Source: Ephemerocybe angulata
Lineage: Eukaryota > Basidiomycota > Agaricomycetes > Agaricales > Psathyrellaceae
Direction: 5' to 3'
Length of the DNA stretch: 64,000 nucleotides
Assembly (NCBI GenBank): GCA_013368325.1
Contig: JAACJK010000227.1
Coordinates: forward strand, 124,001 to 188,000
Shown here: piece by piece, positions 10,154 through 21,717 of the stretch
Layout: the number at the start of each line of letters is the position of its first letter
Numbering within the stretch: position 1 is the first letter of the stretch
Made by a program: the position numbers and the translations under genes
Notes under the pieces: generated by a model
Databases searched by the model: none
What the model was told of the DNA's origin: nothing
The model's input: the letters and a program-made list of their open reading frames with translations, nothing else

Positions 10154-12217
10154 TCAAGTGGCTCCAAAGTGGGTTTCGAGGTCAAGCCCGGCACGGCTAT
10201 CAGAAAGGAATCGGCGGTGGGCTACCATAAACTGGCCCCATGCAAGGGTGGTAAAGCCGGCACCTTGAGGGCCGTAATCCTCCTTTTCTAACGAAGCGAC
10301 TCCTGTGTCACCGGGAACGTACTCCAAGGCGTGAAGCTTAGCCTTGTCAGACTCCGAGATATCGTAGCGAGTGCAAAAGACATCGAGGGAGATCCGCGGG
10401 ACAGGCGGCGTAGCTGGCTTTTGAGGAGATGCTGGGGCCGAGGTTTTGCCGCCGTGCGATGGTCCAGGTGCGTTCGCATTGCTGTTGTGAGCACCGAGCG
10501 TCTGTCGTTCTCGGTATTCCGGAACTGCTGGATGGTATGGCGGATATGGATACCCACCATAGGCAGGGTGAGCGCTGGCAGGGTGAGCGCCGCCACCGAC
10601 TGGAGGTGGGAACGGGTATGGAAAGAATGGTGGAAACATAGCCGGAAACCCTCCTGGGTACATCGGATGGGGAGCAACGGCTCCCGGGATCTGGGCAGGG
10701 GCAGCTGGAGCAGTATTCTCGTTGTCAGCTTGTGTCGCAGCTTGAGCGCATGGCCACGATCAAAGTGCTTCAAGACTGGAGGCACATGGAGCATAACACC
10801 GTCGTTCTTGCGGGCCTTGAAAACCGATTAGCTGGGGCTATACTAGTAGAGATAAAGCCTAAACTCACCAGCGCATTCCCCCACACCTTCATCCGAAGGT
10901 CCGTTAGCTCCCAATAGCAGCGCTCGCCGCCCACCATCTGTTCAAAGATCCGCTTTCCTGGAAAGAGGTCGGGTTTGTTGTTTTCGGGGTACAGACGTTC
11001 GAGATCCTTTACGAAATCGCCGCAGTGCTCCATCATGGAAGCCTAAATTCGGATTAGTGTTAGGCTTATACATAATGTCAAATGGAATGAACGTACAATG
11101 ACTGCCTTTGCTGAAGTGTCTTCAGGGTTCGCAGGTTGAGGGTGAGCCGTATTGACTTCCTTCTCATGATCATAGGGAGCCGCTATGTAGTTACCATCTC
11201 CTATATCCCAATTCTTATACCAAATCAGTTTTACAAGCTCGTCATAGCAACGAAACATCATAGCTTACCTCGGTGGGGGTAACAGGAGGTGGCATGGAGA
11301 GAATGACCGTCATACACCCTGAGCGCTTCAAGGAGTTCACTTTCAACGCCGAGAGCATTGCTTCGTACCCCGCCAAAGCACGCAGTGGCTTTAGTGGGTT
11401 GTTGGCAGGAGTTTCGAAGCGCCAGAATAATTGCGGCAGGGCGATATTGGTGACCTTGCAAGGGATTTCGTCGGCGAGAAGCTTCTTGAAGTCATCGAAG
11501 GCAGTTAGAGCTGTAAATGTGAAGGGACCTTTCATGACGGTGGCAGCCGCTGCCGAGTTCTTGGACCGACTTCCTTGCTTCGTGGTTCCTGCAGCCGGCG
11601 CTTGCTGGATGTGGATGTATGCCGTGTACGTGGGCTCGTTTTCTTCGATCTCATCCTCCAATTCGTCCTCCATCCTCTTCTGCCGTTTAGTAGCCTGGGA
11701 AGTAGAGCCCGATGGAGCAGATCGACCTTTTGCAGAGACCGATACACTCCCTGTCACCTCCCCATCCTCCTCAACCTCAACCTCAGATCCCCCAACCTCG
11801 ACAGCATCTTCCACCCTCTTCTTCTTGTTCTTGCTTCCTTTGGGGCGGCCACGACCACGGCCAGTAGTTGGGGTTGGAGTCTTGGGGGTGCGCGGCTTCT
11901 GTTTCGCGCGCTTTGCGAGCACCGATGCGGGAACTTTGAACCACTTCTGTTCTAGTGAAAGCTTTAGACATGCTTCTGGTGAACACAGATGGACTTACGG
12001 GCAGGAGGGGCTACATTCTTCACAAAGTGGCTGATCTGTTGGTCAATATGCACGTCTCCACCTAGCATGTTGAGTTCGTCGCGTCGTCGGCGTCCTGGTC
12101 TGCGTCTGGGTCATCGAGCACCTCGGCTTCGCTTCCACCAAACCCGGGAGATCTTGAGGTTACTGGCTCATAGTGGACGAACTGAAGGTCAGAGGGGCCT
12201 GCAGCCCTTGGGGCCAT
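10154..12217 (-). pseudogene. Passenger gene of the Tc1/mariner element: AT-hook, Pro-rich protein, antisense
   Basis: Exons on the minus strand: 11999-12217 (start MAPRAAGPSDLQFVHYE), 11269-11951, then exons near 11097-11247, 10869-11042 and 10154-10820. Introns are short and GT..AG. Features in order: acidic start; an AT-hook-like basic segment (TTGRGRGRPKGSKNKKKR) near 11850; an acidic stretch; a globular part (GPFTFTALTAFDDFKKLLADE; then MMEHCGDFVKDLERLYPE and WELTDLRMKVWGNAL); a Pro/Gly/Tyr-rich stretch (MYPGGFPAMFPPFFPYPFPP); and a C-terminal helical domain (LDVFCTRYDISESDKAKLHA). Frames break once near 12070-12085 and once near 10750, so this copy is dead. The AT-hook suggests DNA binding in the nucleus; otherwise function is unknown. 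Confidence 0.6.
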
Positions 12218-12339
12218 GTCAAAGAGCAATGAATCTGAATTGGCAGGTGATGGTACGAAGGAAAGAACAACGGCGGCGCGCCAGCACAGTCAGGCTGCAT
12301 CAAATCATGTCCAAATTTGGTAGCCAGTAATATTTATTA

Positions 12340-12396
12340 TATATTCGACGCGCGCGCGAAATTTCTACAGATTCTCAACATCAATCGGAACTGCTG
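12340..12396 (-). repeat. Right terminal inverted repeat of the Tc1/mariner element
   Basis: Reverse complement of 8758-8814, perfect over 57 bp, followed by TA (12397-12398) and the rest of the copia LTR. Confidence 0.92.
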
Positions 12397-12398
12397 TA

Positions 12399-12464
12399 AC
12401 TAATAGATCGAACTATCTCCCACTTGCAGTGGCTTCAACGACTTATAAACTTAGCAGTTTATCA
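12399..12464 (+). repeat. Copia copy 1, 5' LTR, right part
   Basis: Continues the LTR broken at 8757 and ends CAGTTTATCA at 12464. The sequence matches the last 66 bp of the 3' LTR at 17935-18000. Confidence 0.9.
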
Positions 12465-12481
12465 AGTTATGAGCCCCGGGC
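12465..12481 (+). promoter_or_regulatory. Copia copy 1 primer-binding site, initiator tRNA-Met type
   Basis: Directly after the 5' LTR the sequence reads AGTTATGAGCCCCGGG. GTTATGAGCCC is the complement of GGGCTCATAAC, the anticodon arm of initiator tRNA-Met. This fits half-tRNA priming as described for Drosophila copia, rather than priming from a tRNA 3' end. Confidence 0.6.
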
Positions 12482-12763
12482 TCCTCTGATACACGACACC
12501 ACATGTTATCAGACACCGCGTTCTATACGCTATCACTGCCCACTCGTCACTCTTCACTCGGTCACACCTCGCTCCATCACAGCTTCGTGTCGTTCATCGA
12601 CGCCTTGCTCCAGCTCCACATCACACGCCCAGCTGCGTGTTTGATCTCACTTCCACTATCTCGGAGTTATACTCCTCTTAGCATTCCCTCACTACTGTGG
12701 TGATTTTCGCCCAGAAGTTCCCCTTCTTCCCTCTCCCTCACACATCGTCAATCGATCTCCAGC

Positions 12764-15700
12764 ATGTCCTCATCCGAAACCTCCACCTCGCTCGTTCCCC
12801 TCAATGTCTACACCATCCAGGAATGGAAGCACATCTGCGTCAACAAGGCACTCGAGTACGATGCCTACGACATCCTCATGGGCACCGAGAAAGAGCCTTC
12901 ACCTGGCTCTGACTCTCGTCTCGTCACAAGCTTCCGAGGGCGCTGCTCCAAGCTTGTTGGCTACATCCGCTCAACGCTCGATGCCTCCCAGACTGAGACC
13001 GTCCTCATGGGTATCAGCATCCTCGATCTTCCAGGCACCTGGAAACGACTTCTTGAGCAGTACGAACCCAAGGACTCCAGCTCTCGCATCACCATCCTCC
13101 AAGAGCTCATCTCCCTTCGCATGAGGTCTTCTGGCTTTGAGAACGAGTCCTATCAAGACTTCGGCTCCCGAGCTGTTGCACTTGGTGCACGTCTCACTTC
13201 TCTACTCCCAGTCGGTGTTACCCTCCAGGAAGCAGAGACCGCTCCCCTCAGCTACAAGGACGGAGATAGGACTGTCAAGGTCGATGTCCTCAAAAAGGAA
13301 GCAGAGTTGATCGATGGCTACACCGCCGCCTACCTCGCTCGCGACATCTCCCTCGCCATGATTGTCATCGTCTTGGAAAGGAAGATGAACTCCTTCGCCA
13401 TACCCTCAACCACATCTCTGCCACCAGTGTCGACGCTGATCCCTCCGTCATTCTCGACCACCTTCGCAAGGCCGACAGCCTCACTCAGAACACCTCCCTC
13501 GCTGATGGTACCTCCTCCACGGCTCTTCAGGCTGCATCCAAGCCCAAGAAGACCTACAAGTGCAAGTACCACCGCAGCAACTCGCACACCAACGAGGAGT
13601 GTTGTTTCCAGAACGGAAAGGCCCAGGTCGCTGAAGTCGCTTCCCAGTCTCCTGCCACGCCGCAGGAGAAGGCCCTCATGGCACAGGTCGCCCACATTGC
13701 AAGTCCTCTCACCCGTCAGATTCCCTCTACACCCACTGACTCATCATGGAACACAGACTCAGGAGCTTCCTCACATATGACGCCCCATCGCGAGTGGATC
13801 CGTAACATGGTCAGGGTGAAGGTCCCCATCAAACTCGCTAATCACGAGATTGTATGGGCGATCGGGATGGGTACTGTGTACTTTACACCGAGGATCAATG
13901 GGAGGACTGGGCAGACTGTCGTGTTCGAGAATGTACTATATGTCCCTGATTTGCAATCCAACCTCTTCTCACTTCTATATGTCGTTAGTCACTGCGGAGT
14001 CCGGATCGTAATCGAAGACTCCACACTAGAGTTCTTCAAGAAGGGTCAGCTAATCCTAACGGCTACCATTCACGGAACCACTGGCACTCTCGACGGAACC
14101 ACGCTTATAAACACACAGTCAGCAGCATTCTTCACGACGAAGGTAGACAAGGAGCTGCTCCACCAGCGACTCGGCCACATAGGCAAGGATCGTCTAGACA
14201 CACTCCTTCGACAGGAGCTAGGCACAGGGATACTCGTCAAGGACGGTACTACAATGAAGGACTTCTGCAACGACTGCATCGCAGGGAAGGAGCACCGAGA
14301 CCCCTTCCCTTCTCTCTCTCAGCATCGCGCCAACGGACTCCTCGATCGCATCCACTCCGACGTCCACGGACCACTACCACGAACACCATCTGGTTTCGAG
14401 TACTGGGTCACCTTCATCACGACTATTCCCGCTTCAAACGAGTGTACGCTCTAAAGCGCAAGTCAGAGGTGTTCCAGAAGTTCCAGGAGTTTGTCGCCGA
14501 GTGCGAACGAGTACACGGGTTAAAGGTCAAGGAGCTTCGAGATGATAAAGGGGGTGAATATATTGGGAATGACTTCGCAAAATGGTGCACAGATCGCGGC
14601 ATCACACGCCAACACACAGTCAAGGCGACACCCCAGCAGAATGGTGTGGCTGAACGCCTTAACCGCACTCTCGCTGAAGGTGTCATTGCCATGCTTAACC
14701 AAGCAAAGCTCCCTGCATCCTTCTGGGCACAGGCTGTGTTGTATCACACCGACGTTTTGAATGCCACACCCTCATCAGCACTCTCCAAAACCACATCCTA
14801 CGAGGTCTGGCACAAGAAGAAACCTGACTTGTCCATCTATCGAGTCTTCGGCTGCCGAGCTTTCGTTAACATCGCTCGGAAGGATCGCAAGAACCTCCAA
14901 TCTCACACGGAGCCTTGCATCTTCATTGGCTTTGAAACAGGCTACAAAGGATGGAGGTGCTACAATCCTATCACGAAGAAGGCACACATCTCACGCAACA
15001 TCATCTTCGATGAGAACACGTTCCCCGGTCTCTCGACCACTACGCCGGCACCGGCACACACACCCATTGGCCTTGGGGATATCTGGCCTGACCTCGAGGA
15101 TGAGGACGACGACACACCGCCTCCTGCACCTCCTGCACCTCCTGCACCTCTCGCACCTCCTGCACCTCTCGCACCTCCTGCACCTCTTGCACCTCCTGCA
15201 CCTCCTGCACCTCCTGCACCTCCTGCACCTCCTGCACCTCCATGAGCACCTCCATCAGACGAGGACTCATCTGACGAGGACGACGAGGACGACGAGGATG
15301 ATGAGGATGATGAGGATGACGAGGATGACGAGGATGATGAGGACGATGATGACGAGGACAACAGCGGCGCCCAACAGGCGCCACCACATACACCTTCCCA
15401 AACCATGGACCTGAAAGCTCTCGGCAAGCAAACAGCGTCTCGACCACAGTTCCACCCGACTTCACCTACCTCGCCTACACCTAAAGCTGAGCCACAAAAG
15501 TCTACTCCTCCTACATCGCCTGAACGTCCTATCCCTGCTCCCACGTTTCCTGCTCCTCCTCCTTCTGCACCTGCTCCTGTCCCTCGGAAACCCATTACCC
15601 AGCCAATGGTGGCACAAGGCTCGCGCCCTGTCCGCCAGAAAGCAGACCCTGATTACTTCAAACTAACTGGGGGTACGAGGCGAACGACCAAACCAGTTGC

Positions 15701-17569
15701 ACGACGTCAAGGGGGTGAACCGCCACCGGATCAAGGGGGTGACAAGGATGATGAAAATCCGTTTAATCCGCCACCTCTCACAGCGCAGGACTTCAAAGAC
15801 GAAGACAACGGGGACAACGACAACGTCGACCTTGAAAGACCTCTATTCGCCACTCCTATCATGCAAGCCCTCATGGACGTCTATGACATAGGAGAATACA
15901 TCCCCGCTGATGAAGCTGTGGAAATGGTTCTCATGATGGCCACTGACAAGATGGAACATGCTTTCGGAGCTGCTACACGGCCAGAAGATTCCCCACGCAG
16001 CTGGAAAGAAGCCATGTCTCGACCAGACCATGAATTCTGGGCTGCTGCATGTCAAATGGAGATGGATGCACTCATCGCCAATGGCACTTGGGAAATTGTC
16101 AGGCTACCAGACGATAGGAAGGCAATTGGCTCTCGATGGGTATTCCTTATCAAGCGCAAGTCCGATGGCACCATCGACCGCTACAAGGCACGCCTCGTCG
16201 CTAAAGGCTACTCCCAACAACCTGGTGTCGACTACGACCAAATCTTCTCTCCTACTGCTTGTCTCACTGCCCTTCGTACCGCTCTTGCTAAAGCAGCCAT
16301 GAACGGGGAATACATTGAGTCCATCGATGTCTCCAACGCATACCTCAACGGCGAGATCGAAGACAAGTACGAGGTTTACATGACTCAACCTGAGGGTTTT
16401 GAAATCAGAGGCCCCAACGGAGCGAAATGGGTCTGCCGCCTCAAGAAGGGTATCTATGGCCTGAAACAGAGCGGACGACTGTGGTATCAGAAGCTAGCAG
16501 CGGAACTCGAACGATTGGGATTCACCCAGATCAAAACAGATCCCAGCTTCTACGTATGGGAAGCCGATGGTATCCGAATCACTCTACCAGTATTCGTCGA
16601 TGACATCACCATCATCTCCAAGAGTCAGGACAAGGTCAAATGGCTCAAGGAATCACTCGCCAAGGTCTTCACTCTCAAGGACCTTGGCCCAACCACCTAC
16701 CTCCTCGGTATCAAGGTCGAGTATGATCGTGAAAACCGCACGCTCCACCTCTCCCAACGCCAGTACATCCTCGATATCCTTAAACGATTCCGCATGGAAA
16801 ACTGCACACCAGTCGCAACTCCTATGGATCCAGGCAGCGGCACCAGTCTTGCCAAGTACATCTCTCCAAGCAGGAGCAACGTGAGATGAAGACTGTCCCA
16901 TACATAAACGCAGTCGGAGCTCTCATGTACCTTGCCATCGGAACTCGCCCAGACATCGCCTACTCCGTCGCCAAGCTCGCCCAGTTCAACTCGAACCCTG
17001 GTCCAATCCATTGGAAGGCCGTCAAGCATCTGTTCCGCTATCTGAAGGGAACGATAGACTTACGACTCACTTATCGCAATGAAGGCGAGTCTCTGTCCTC
17101 AGAACTCTTCCAGGCATATACCGATGCGGATCATGCTGGATGCCTTGACACTCGTCGATCCACCTCTGGATTCCTTATCAAGATGGGCACAGGTGCTGTT
17201 AGCTGGTCTGCCAAGAAGCAGGCAACCGTCGCGGACTCTTCAACAGAGGCCGAATACGTTGCTGCCTCCTCGGCAGGACGTGAAGTCATTTGGATGTGGT
17301 CATTCCTTCGGGAACTTGGGACTACAGTCACAGGTCCTTCACGACTGATGGTCGATAACCAATCTGCTCTCAAGGTGCTTCGAAACCCCGAACACCACAG
17401 CAGAATGAAGCACATCGACATCAAGATGCATTGGATACGAGAGGTTATTAAGCGCGGCGAAATTGAGGTTCACTTCCTTCCTACCAACGACATGATCACC
17501 GACATCTTCACCAAACCACTCCCCAAACCCGCTGTACAGCGTCACTGTCTCGCTCTTGGTCTTGAGTAA
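12764..17569 (+). pseudogene. Copia copy 1 Gag-Pol polyprotein, broken
   Basis: Order of parts: Gag (MSSSETSTSLVPLNVYTIQE at 12764); a knuckle CKYHRSNSHTNEEC near 13557-13600; protease with DSGASSHMTP near 13758; GAG-pre-integrase HQRLGHIGKDRL; integrase with Asp in HSDVHGPLP, Asp in LRDDKGGEY and Glu in PQQNGVAERLN; a Pro/Ala/Leu repeat tract and an Asp/Glu-rich tract (15118-15360); RT with FVDDITI near 16595; RNase H with TDADHAGC and ADSSTEAEY, ending KPAVQRHCLALGLE. Defects: a one-base loss in Gag near 13368-13375; a one-base loss at 14417-14421 in integrase; a TGA at 15243-15245 where copy 2 has CGA; a one-base loss at 16862-16869 between RT and RNase H. The second and fourth are shared with copy 2. 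Confidence 0.92.
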
Positions 17570-17588
17570 TCTTCTGTGACATTGCATT

Positions 17589-17597
17589 GAGGGGGTA
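17589..17597 (+). promoter_or_regulatory. Copia copy 1 polypurine tract
   Basis: GAGGGGGTA lies immediately before the 3' LTR start at 17598. This is the usual site of plus-strand priming. Confidence 0.7.
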
Positions 17598-18000
17598 TGT
17601 TGAAGTACAATGCACATGTCTCCACGGCTCGCCCATTGTTCTCTTCATCTTCACATAGGCGCTGCCTCTTTCAAACTTTTCTATTGTTCTAATGCTTCTT
17701 TGTTCTATATATATCCACGATCACATTGTTCATTCATTCCATCGTTTCACATATATCACACAGCATTGTTCTCACTTCTATTGTTCCATATTCGTACGTA
17801 CTTTATTGTTCTCCCGATATGGATCGTCTATTGTTCCACACAGTATATAGTCTACACTGCAAGTGGGTAGTTCCCTTATCGAACTATCTCCCACTTGCAG
17901 GTGTGTCATGCTGTATTTCTCTTTATCTAACTTAACTAATAGATCGAACTATCTCCCACTTGCAGTGGCTTCAACGACTTATAAACTTAGCAGTTTATCA
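17598..18000 (+). repeat. Copia copy 1, 3' LTR
   Basis: 403 bp, TG..CA ends, followed by the target duplication CGACG. It contains an internal repeat of CGAACTATCTCCCACTTGCAG, which occurs twice near its 3' end. Confidence 0.92.
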
Positions 18001-21000
18001 CGACGATCTTGGGGGTCAGGGTACGGTTACGACGAAGGTCACCGGTGATGGTGTATGCACAGCCACATCTGCGCCATCAACCATGCTCGGTCCTTTCAAC
18101 ATCGACGACTCCCTGCCTGACTCCCTTCTTCATGCACCGGATGATTTCCAAGGTCGAACTGAAGAACTCAAGCTCCCATCCGCCCCTTCACTAGCACCCT
18201 ACGAGTTGACATGGGACCTCGATTTTGGAGATGGAGAAGGAGATGAGGAGGAAGAGAAAGTGTCGGATACCCAGGCACAGGGCACTACACTGACCCCCAG
18301 ATCCGTACGCATGCTACTTCTCTTCCATATGCTCATATACTTACTTTAATCTATGAAGGTACATCGAGAGTGGGTGAGAGACTACAGAGAAGCATACCTA
18401 CAGGACATAATCTGGTTGGAAGGGCGTGGGCGCCATACCTCGCAGGCGAGCTGCATGGGCTGTGGAGGGAAGAATGACATCGTCTATCGTTGTCCATCCT
18501 GCGTTGGAGGAGCGATGCACTGTCAAGCCTGTATTGTGACCCTCCATCAGCATAATCCGTTTCATTTCATTGAGGTGAGTATGGACTCTTACTTACATGA
18601 CGAATGCGCCGAGCTCATGTTCCTTATAGATTTGGAATGGATCTCACTTTATGCGTACGACCCTCAAGTCCCTTGGCCTCCTCATCCAACTTGGGCATGA
18701 ACCTGGCCAGCAATGCGCCAACCCAGATCCCTCACGTCGACAGGACTTTGTGGTTGTGGATACCACCGGAATCCACGAGGTTAACCTTTCATTCTGTCGC
18801 TGTGATGGTATGAGGCCGCATTTCTCGCAGCTTCTTCGCTACGGACTCTTCCCTGGTACTGGGATACAGCCACGAACGGCAGCTACCTTCCGAGCCCTTA
18901 AGTTCTTCCAGATTCTTTCGTTTGAATCGAAAGGCTCTCACCAGGAATTTTACCGGGCCATCGTATGTTTGACTGGGAACGTTCTCTCAAATTCCTCAAG
19001 GGTGAGTACTACCTGCACCTTGAAGTATCCTCGAGTTACTGATCGTGTATGAATGTAGGACCGCTACCATGAATTCATCCGCATGGTCAGCCAATGGCGA
19101 CACTTGAAGATGTTGAAACGGGCTGGGCGAGGCCATGATATTGGTGGTGTCGCTGGGACGACTCAAGGTTCTTGTGCTATTCGATGTCCTTCATGTCCCC
19201 AGCCCGGCATTAATCTTCCAGCAGATTGGGCGTCTGCTCCACTTGAGATTAGGTATGTCAATCGAGCTTTTGATGGCATGCAACGATTCTGAGTAGTATA
19301 TAGGTGGATTTATCGCCTCTTTGTAGCGATTGACGGCAACTTCAAATTGAGGCGACATCTCGTGTCGTCCAATGAAAAGGACCCTGGATACAACGATGGC
19401 TGGGCTTACTTCATTGAGGAGAAGGGCTTTAAGGAGCATCTCTCATCGGAATGGCATCTACCGCAGGATGTGAGTTTCTCTTTCTCTCGCCTATCCATTT
19501 GTCTGACTCTGTTTAATGCAGCGCAGTACATGTGTCGCACATGAGGCAGTGGACAAGCCAGATCGTGAGGCGAGGGGACTTGCCGCATCAGGCGTGGCCG
19601 CCGCTGTTTGTACGCACCACGAGTTCCAGCTTCCAAATGGTGTTGGTGATCTGCAGAAGGGCGAGAGGTGTGTAACTTGAATGTATACACACCGGTGCAC
19701 CACCCAACATGTCTGTAAATAGGTACATCAATATCGATTACTTTGCATTCTCCGCCATACACTGGTTCAAGGTTCTGGAGCTGATTATCTCCTATGATAT
19801 TGGGTGTCAATGGCACAAGAAACTCTTAGAACGGCTTCGAAAGCTCCCACCGCACCTCATCCCGACGTTCCTAGCAGTTCTCCTCGTTCTCGTTCCAAAG
19901 TTTCACCTCCCAGCGCATGTCGAGTATTGCAACCGCACTTATTCTTTTAACCTTACGAAGGGTGTTGGGCGGACTGATGGCGAGGCCCCAGAGTGCGGAT
20001 GGTCTTGGATGAATGCGGTCGCAAAGAGCACTGCAGAGATGGGTCCCGGAACTCGGCGAGATACTCTAGACGACCATATGGCGGATGAGAACTGCGATAA
20101 GATGAAGAAATGCCGTACGTGTTAGTCTATTTGATTGACCTCTGTTATCTTAACGATTTTCTGTAGCCGAAATCTTTGTGACAAAGATGGAACGAGCTGC
20201 CGAGGGGAAGAGGCGACATGAACAAGACCACGCTGAATACAAGGCGTCGATCCCTGCGAGGTTTGTCTCAGCCTGGACCGAAGAAGTTGAGAAGTGGGAG
20301 CGTGACCCCGCAGGTACCCCCAATCCATATGAAGCGGTGACTAAAGGTATGTTCGGAGTTCGTCTCACTGCTGAAGAAACAATGGCTGATATCATTCAGG
20401 TGTGAGCGAGCAGGCCGTTAAGCTGCAGTTAGCGAAGGAAGCTGAGGCTGCAGATGCGGCTGAAGAGGGCGGCTTGGGGGTGATGCAACCGTCGCTCTTT
20501 ATCTCTACAGGAGTTCAGTTGGAAGAGGAGCAGTGCGTCATCTCAAACTATCTATGCTTATAGACTGACACGCCATGAGCACAGATACAAGCTCTGTTTA
20601 GCTGCATCCCAGCTCGGCAACCATCCCACAAAGAAGCAGCTGACTGTGCTCGCAGAACGCTCGAACCATCTTCGTCGGCGTATTGTGAGTTGGGCTGAAG
20701 TCAGAAAGCTCTACATTCCCGAGGCAGAGGCAATTCGTCTGCGACAGGACTCCGCTTCAACTGCAGTGGACGGAAAGCCTCCGATAGAGGCATACAAGAT
20801 CCCCCTTCTCCTTCCATCGGCAGTACCGGCTTCTGTGAAGTGCTCCCCAAACCTCATCGACTACGAAGCACAGTTACGAGAGGGTCAGACTCAAGCCTAC
20901 AACGCCCTGGACGACCTTCGAAGACATCTTCGCACCCGCGCATATTTGTACAAACGTAAAGATAAGCACTCAAGAGGTTCTCAGACCTCCGTCTCAGCAA

Positions 21001-21717
21001 ACACTCGATCCAACACCGCCATCAAGCGTGCTCAACAAGGGGTCGACAGTGCCGCGATCAAGTACAACCGTGCCTACAAGGCGTTGATGGTTCTCCGAGG
21101 AAGCAAGGCCACTGAGGACGATGAGGAGGAGCAGTGGAGACGAGATTTAAGGCGACTGAGGGCGAGTGACATCCGTGGACTCTCGGAGGGTCTATTTGGC
21201 GATTCGGAAGGTTCCCGTTCTGTTTCTTGGATTTGGAAGTCCTGGTCGACTCCCCTAACATTGAGCTTGGAGGAAGATATCGAGGGTGACAAACAGCTGC
21301 AGGATGGTACGTTACCTTCACCATTTCTTCTACATTCACTCATATGCTCCTCAGCCCTTTGTATCGAATTCCTGAAGTCCCATGCCCGCGCTCATCGTTG
21401 GGCAGAGGAAGTTGTACTCCTTGAAGAAGAGATGAGGCGCACATTGCAGTTCTTCAAGTATAAGGCTGAATGGTGGTCCTCGAGGGAAAAAAAGCACGAT
21501 TGGCGGGACGACTAGCGACTACGAAGAAGGATTCTCGGCGTACGGACTCTCCCAGCGGACGGTCTACGAAACTCTGCGACTTGAATGCGAGAAGCGATGG
21601 GAAGCAGGGTGGGCGAGGAACTGGGTTAAAACCGTGCAGAAGGGAGGCCGGAAGAAGAAGATCCCAACTGACGATGACGATGATGATGTAGACGGACTGT
21701 CGGATGATGATGCTTGA

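Larger units (their letters stand above)
8758..12396. mobile_element. Tc1/mariner-type DNA transposon with passenger gene
   Basis: The ends are perfect inverted repeats of 57 bp (8758-8814 and 12340-12396), starting CAGCAGTTCCGATTGATG. The target duplication is TA (8756-8757 and 12397-12398). Removing the element and one TA restores the copia LTR exactly as it reads near 17935. Inside are a plus-strand DDE_3 transposase (8926-9946) and a minus-strand, multi-exon AT-hook gene (10154-12217). At 3.64 kb it is long for this superfamily because of the passenger. Confidence 0.93.
8421..18000 (+). mobile_element. Ty1/copia LTR retrotransposon, copy 1
   Basis: The element is bounded by LTRs starting TGTTGAAGTACAATG and ending CAGTTTATCA. 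The 5-bp duplication CGACG flanks it at 8416-8420 and 18001-18005. The 5' LTR is interrupted by a Tc1/mariner-type element (8758-12396). Joined without it, the 5' LTR has about six differences from the 403-bp 3' LTR, so this copy is older than copy 2. It lies inside the first exon of the KDZ transposase gene, same strand. Gag-pol is broken in several places. Confidence 0.93.
8294..21717 (+). pseudogene. KDZ (Kyakuja-Dileera-Zisupton) transposase with CxC2-type cysteine cluster, split by a copia element
   Basis: Exon 1 starts at 8294 (MHGIKRKRTRGFASY) and is cut at 8420 by the copia insertion. With one CGACG copy removed, the frame resumes exactly at 18006. The rest runs to 21717 with about ten short introns. 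Domains in order: acidic N-terminus; cysteine cluster near 18450-18575 (CMGCGGKNDIVYRCPSC, then HCQAC and HQHNPFH); the conserved TTLKSLGLLIQLGH block; WRHLKMLKRAGRGHD; the LFVAIDGNFKLRRHLVSS segment with a likely catalytic Asp; ISYDIGCQWHKKL with a second Asp; VPKFHLPAHVEYC; and GVGRTDGEAPECGW with the likely catalytic Glu. KDZ transposases move large fungal DNA transposons. A second defect is a one-base shift at the A-run 21488-21494, after which the true C-terminus (SAYGLSQRTVYETL onward, ending in an Asp-rich tail) is in another frame. TIRs were not found. Confidence 0.88.

Noticed and set aside
11273..12034. Plus-strand open frame of 253 codons
   Set aside because: It lies opposite the AT-hook passenger gene and has no start context or domain. 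The minus strand splices into a sensible protein.
14417..14421. Programmed frameshift as an explanation for the copia pol breaks
   Set aside because: There is no X_XXY_YYZ heptamer, the sites fall inside conserved domains, and one missing base restores the family motif.
14960..15595. Minus-strand open frames with long Ser runs or Gly/Ala and Val/Gln repeats (also 60472-61125)
   Set aside because: They are complements of the Asp/Glu and Pro/Ala tracts of copia pol.
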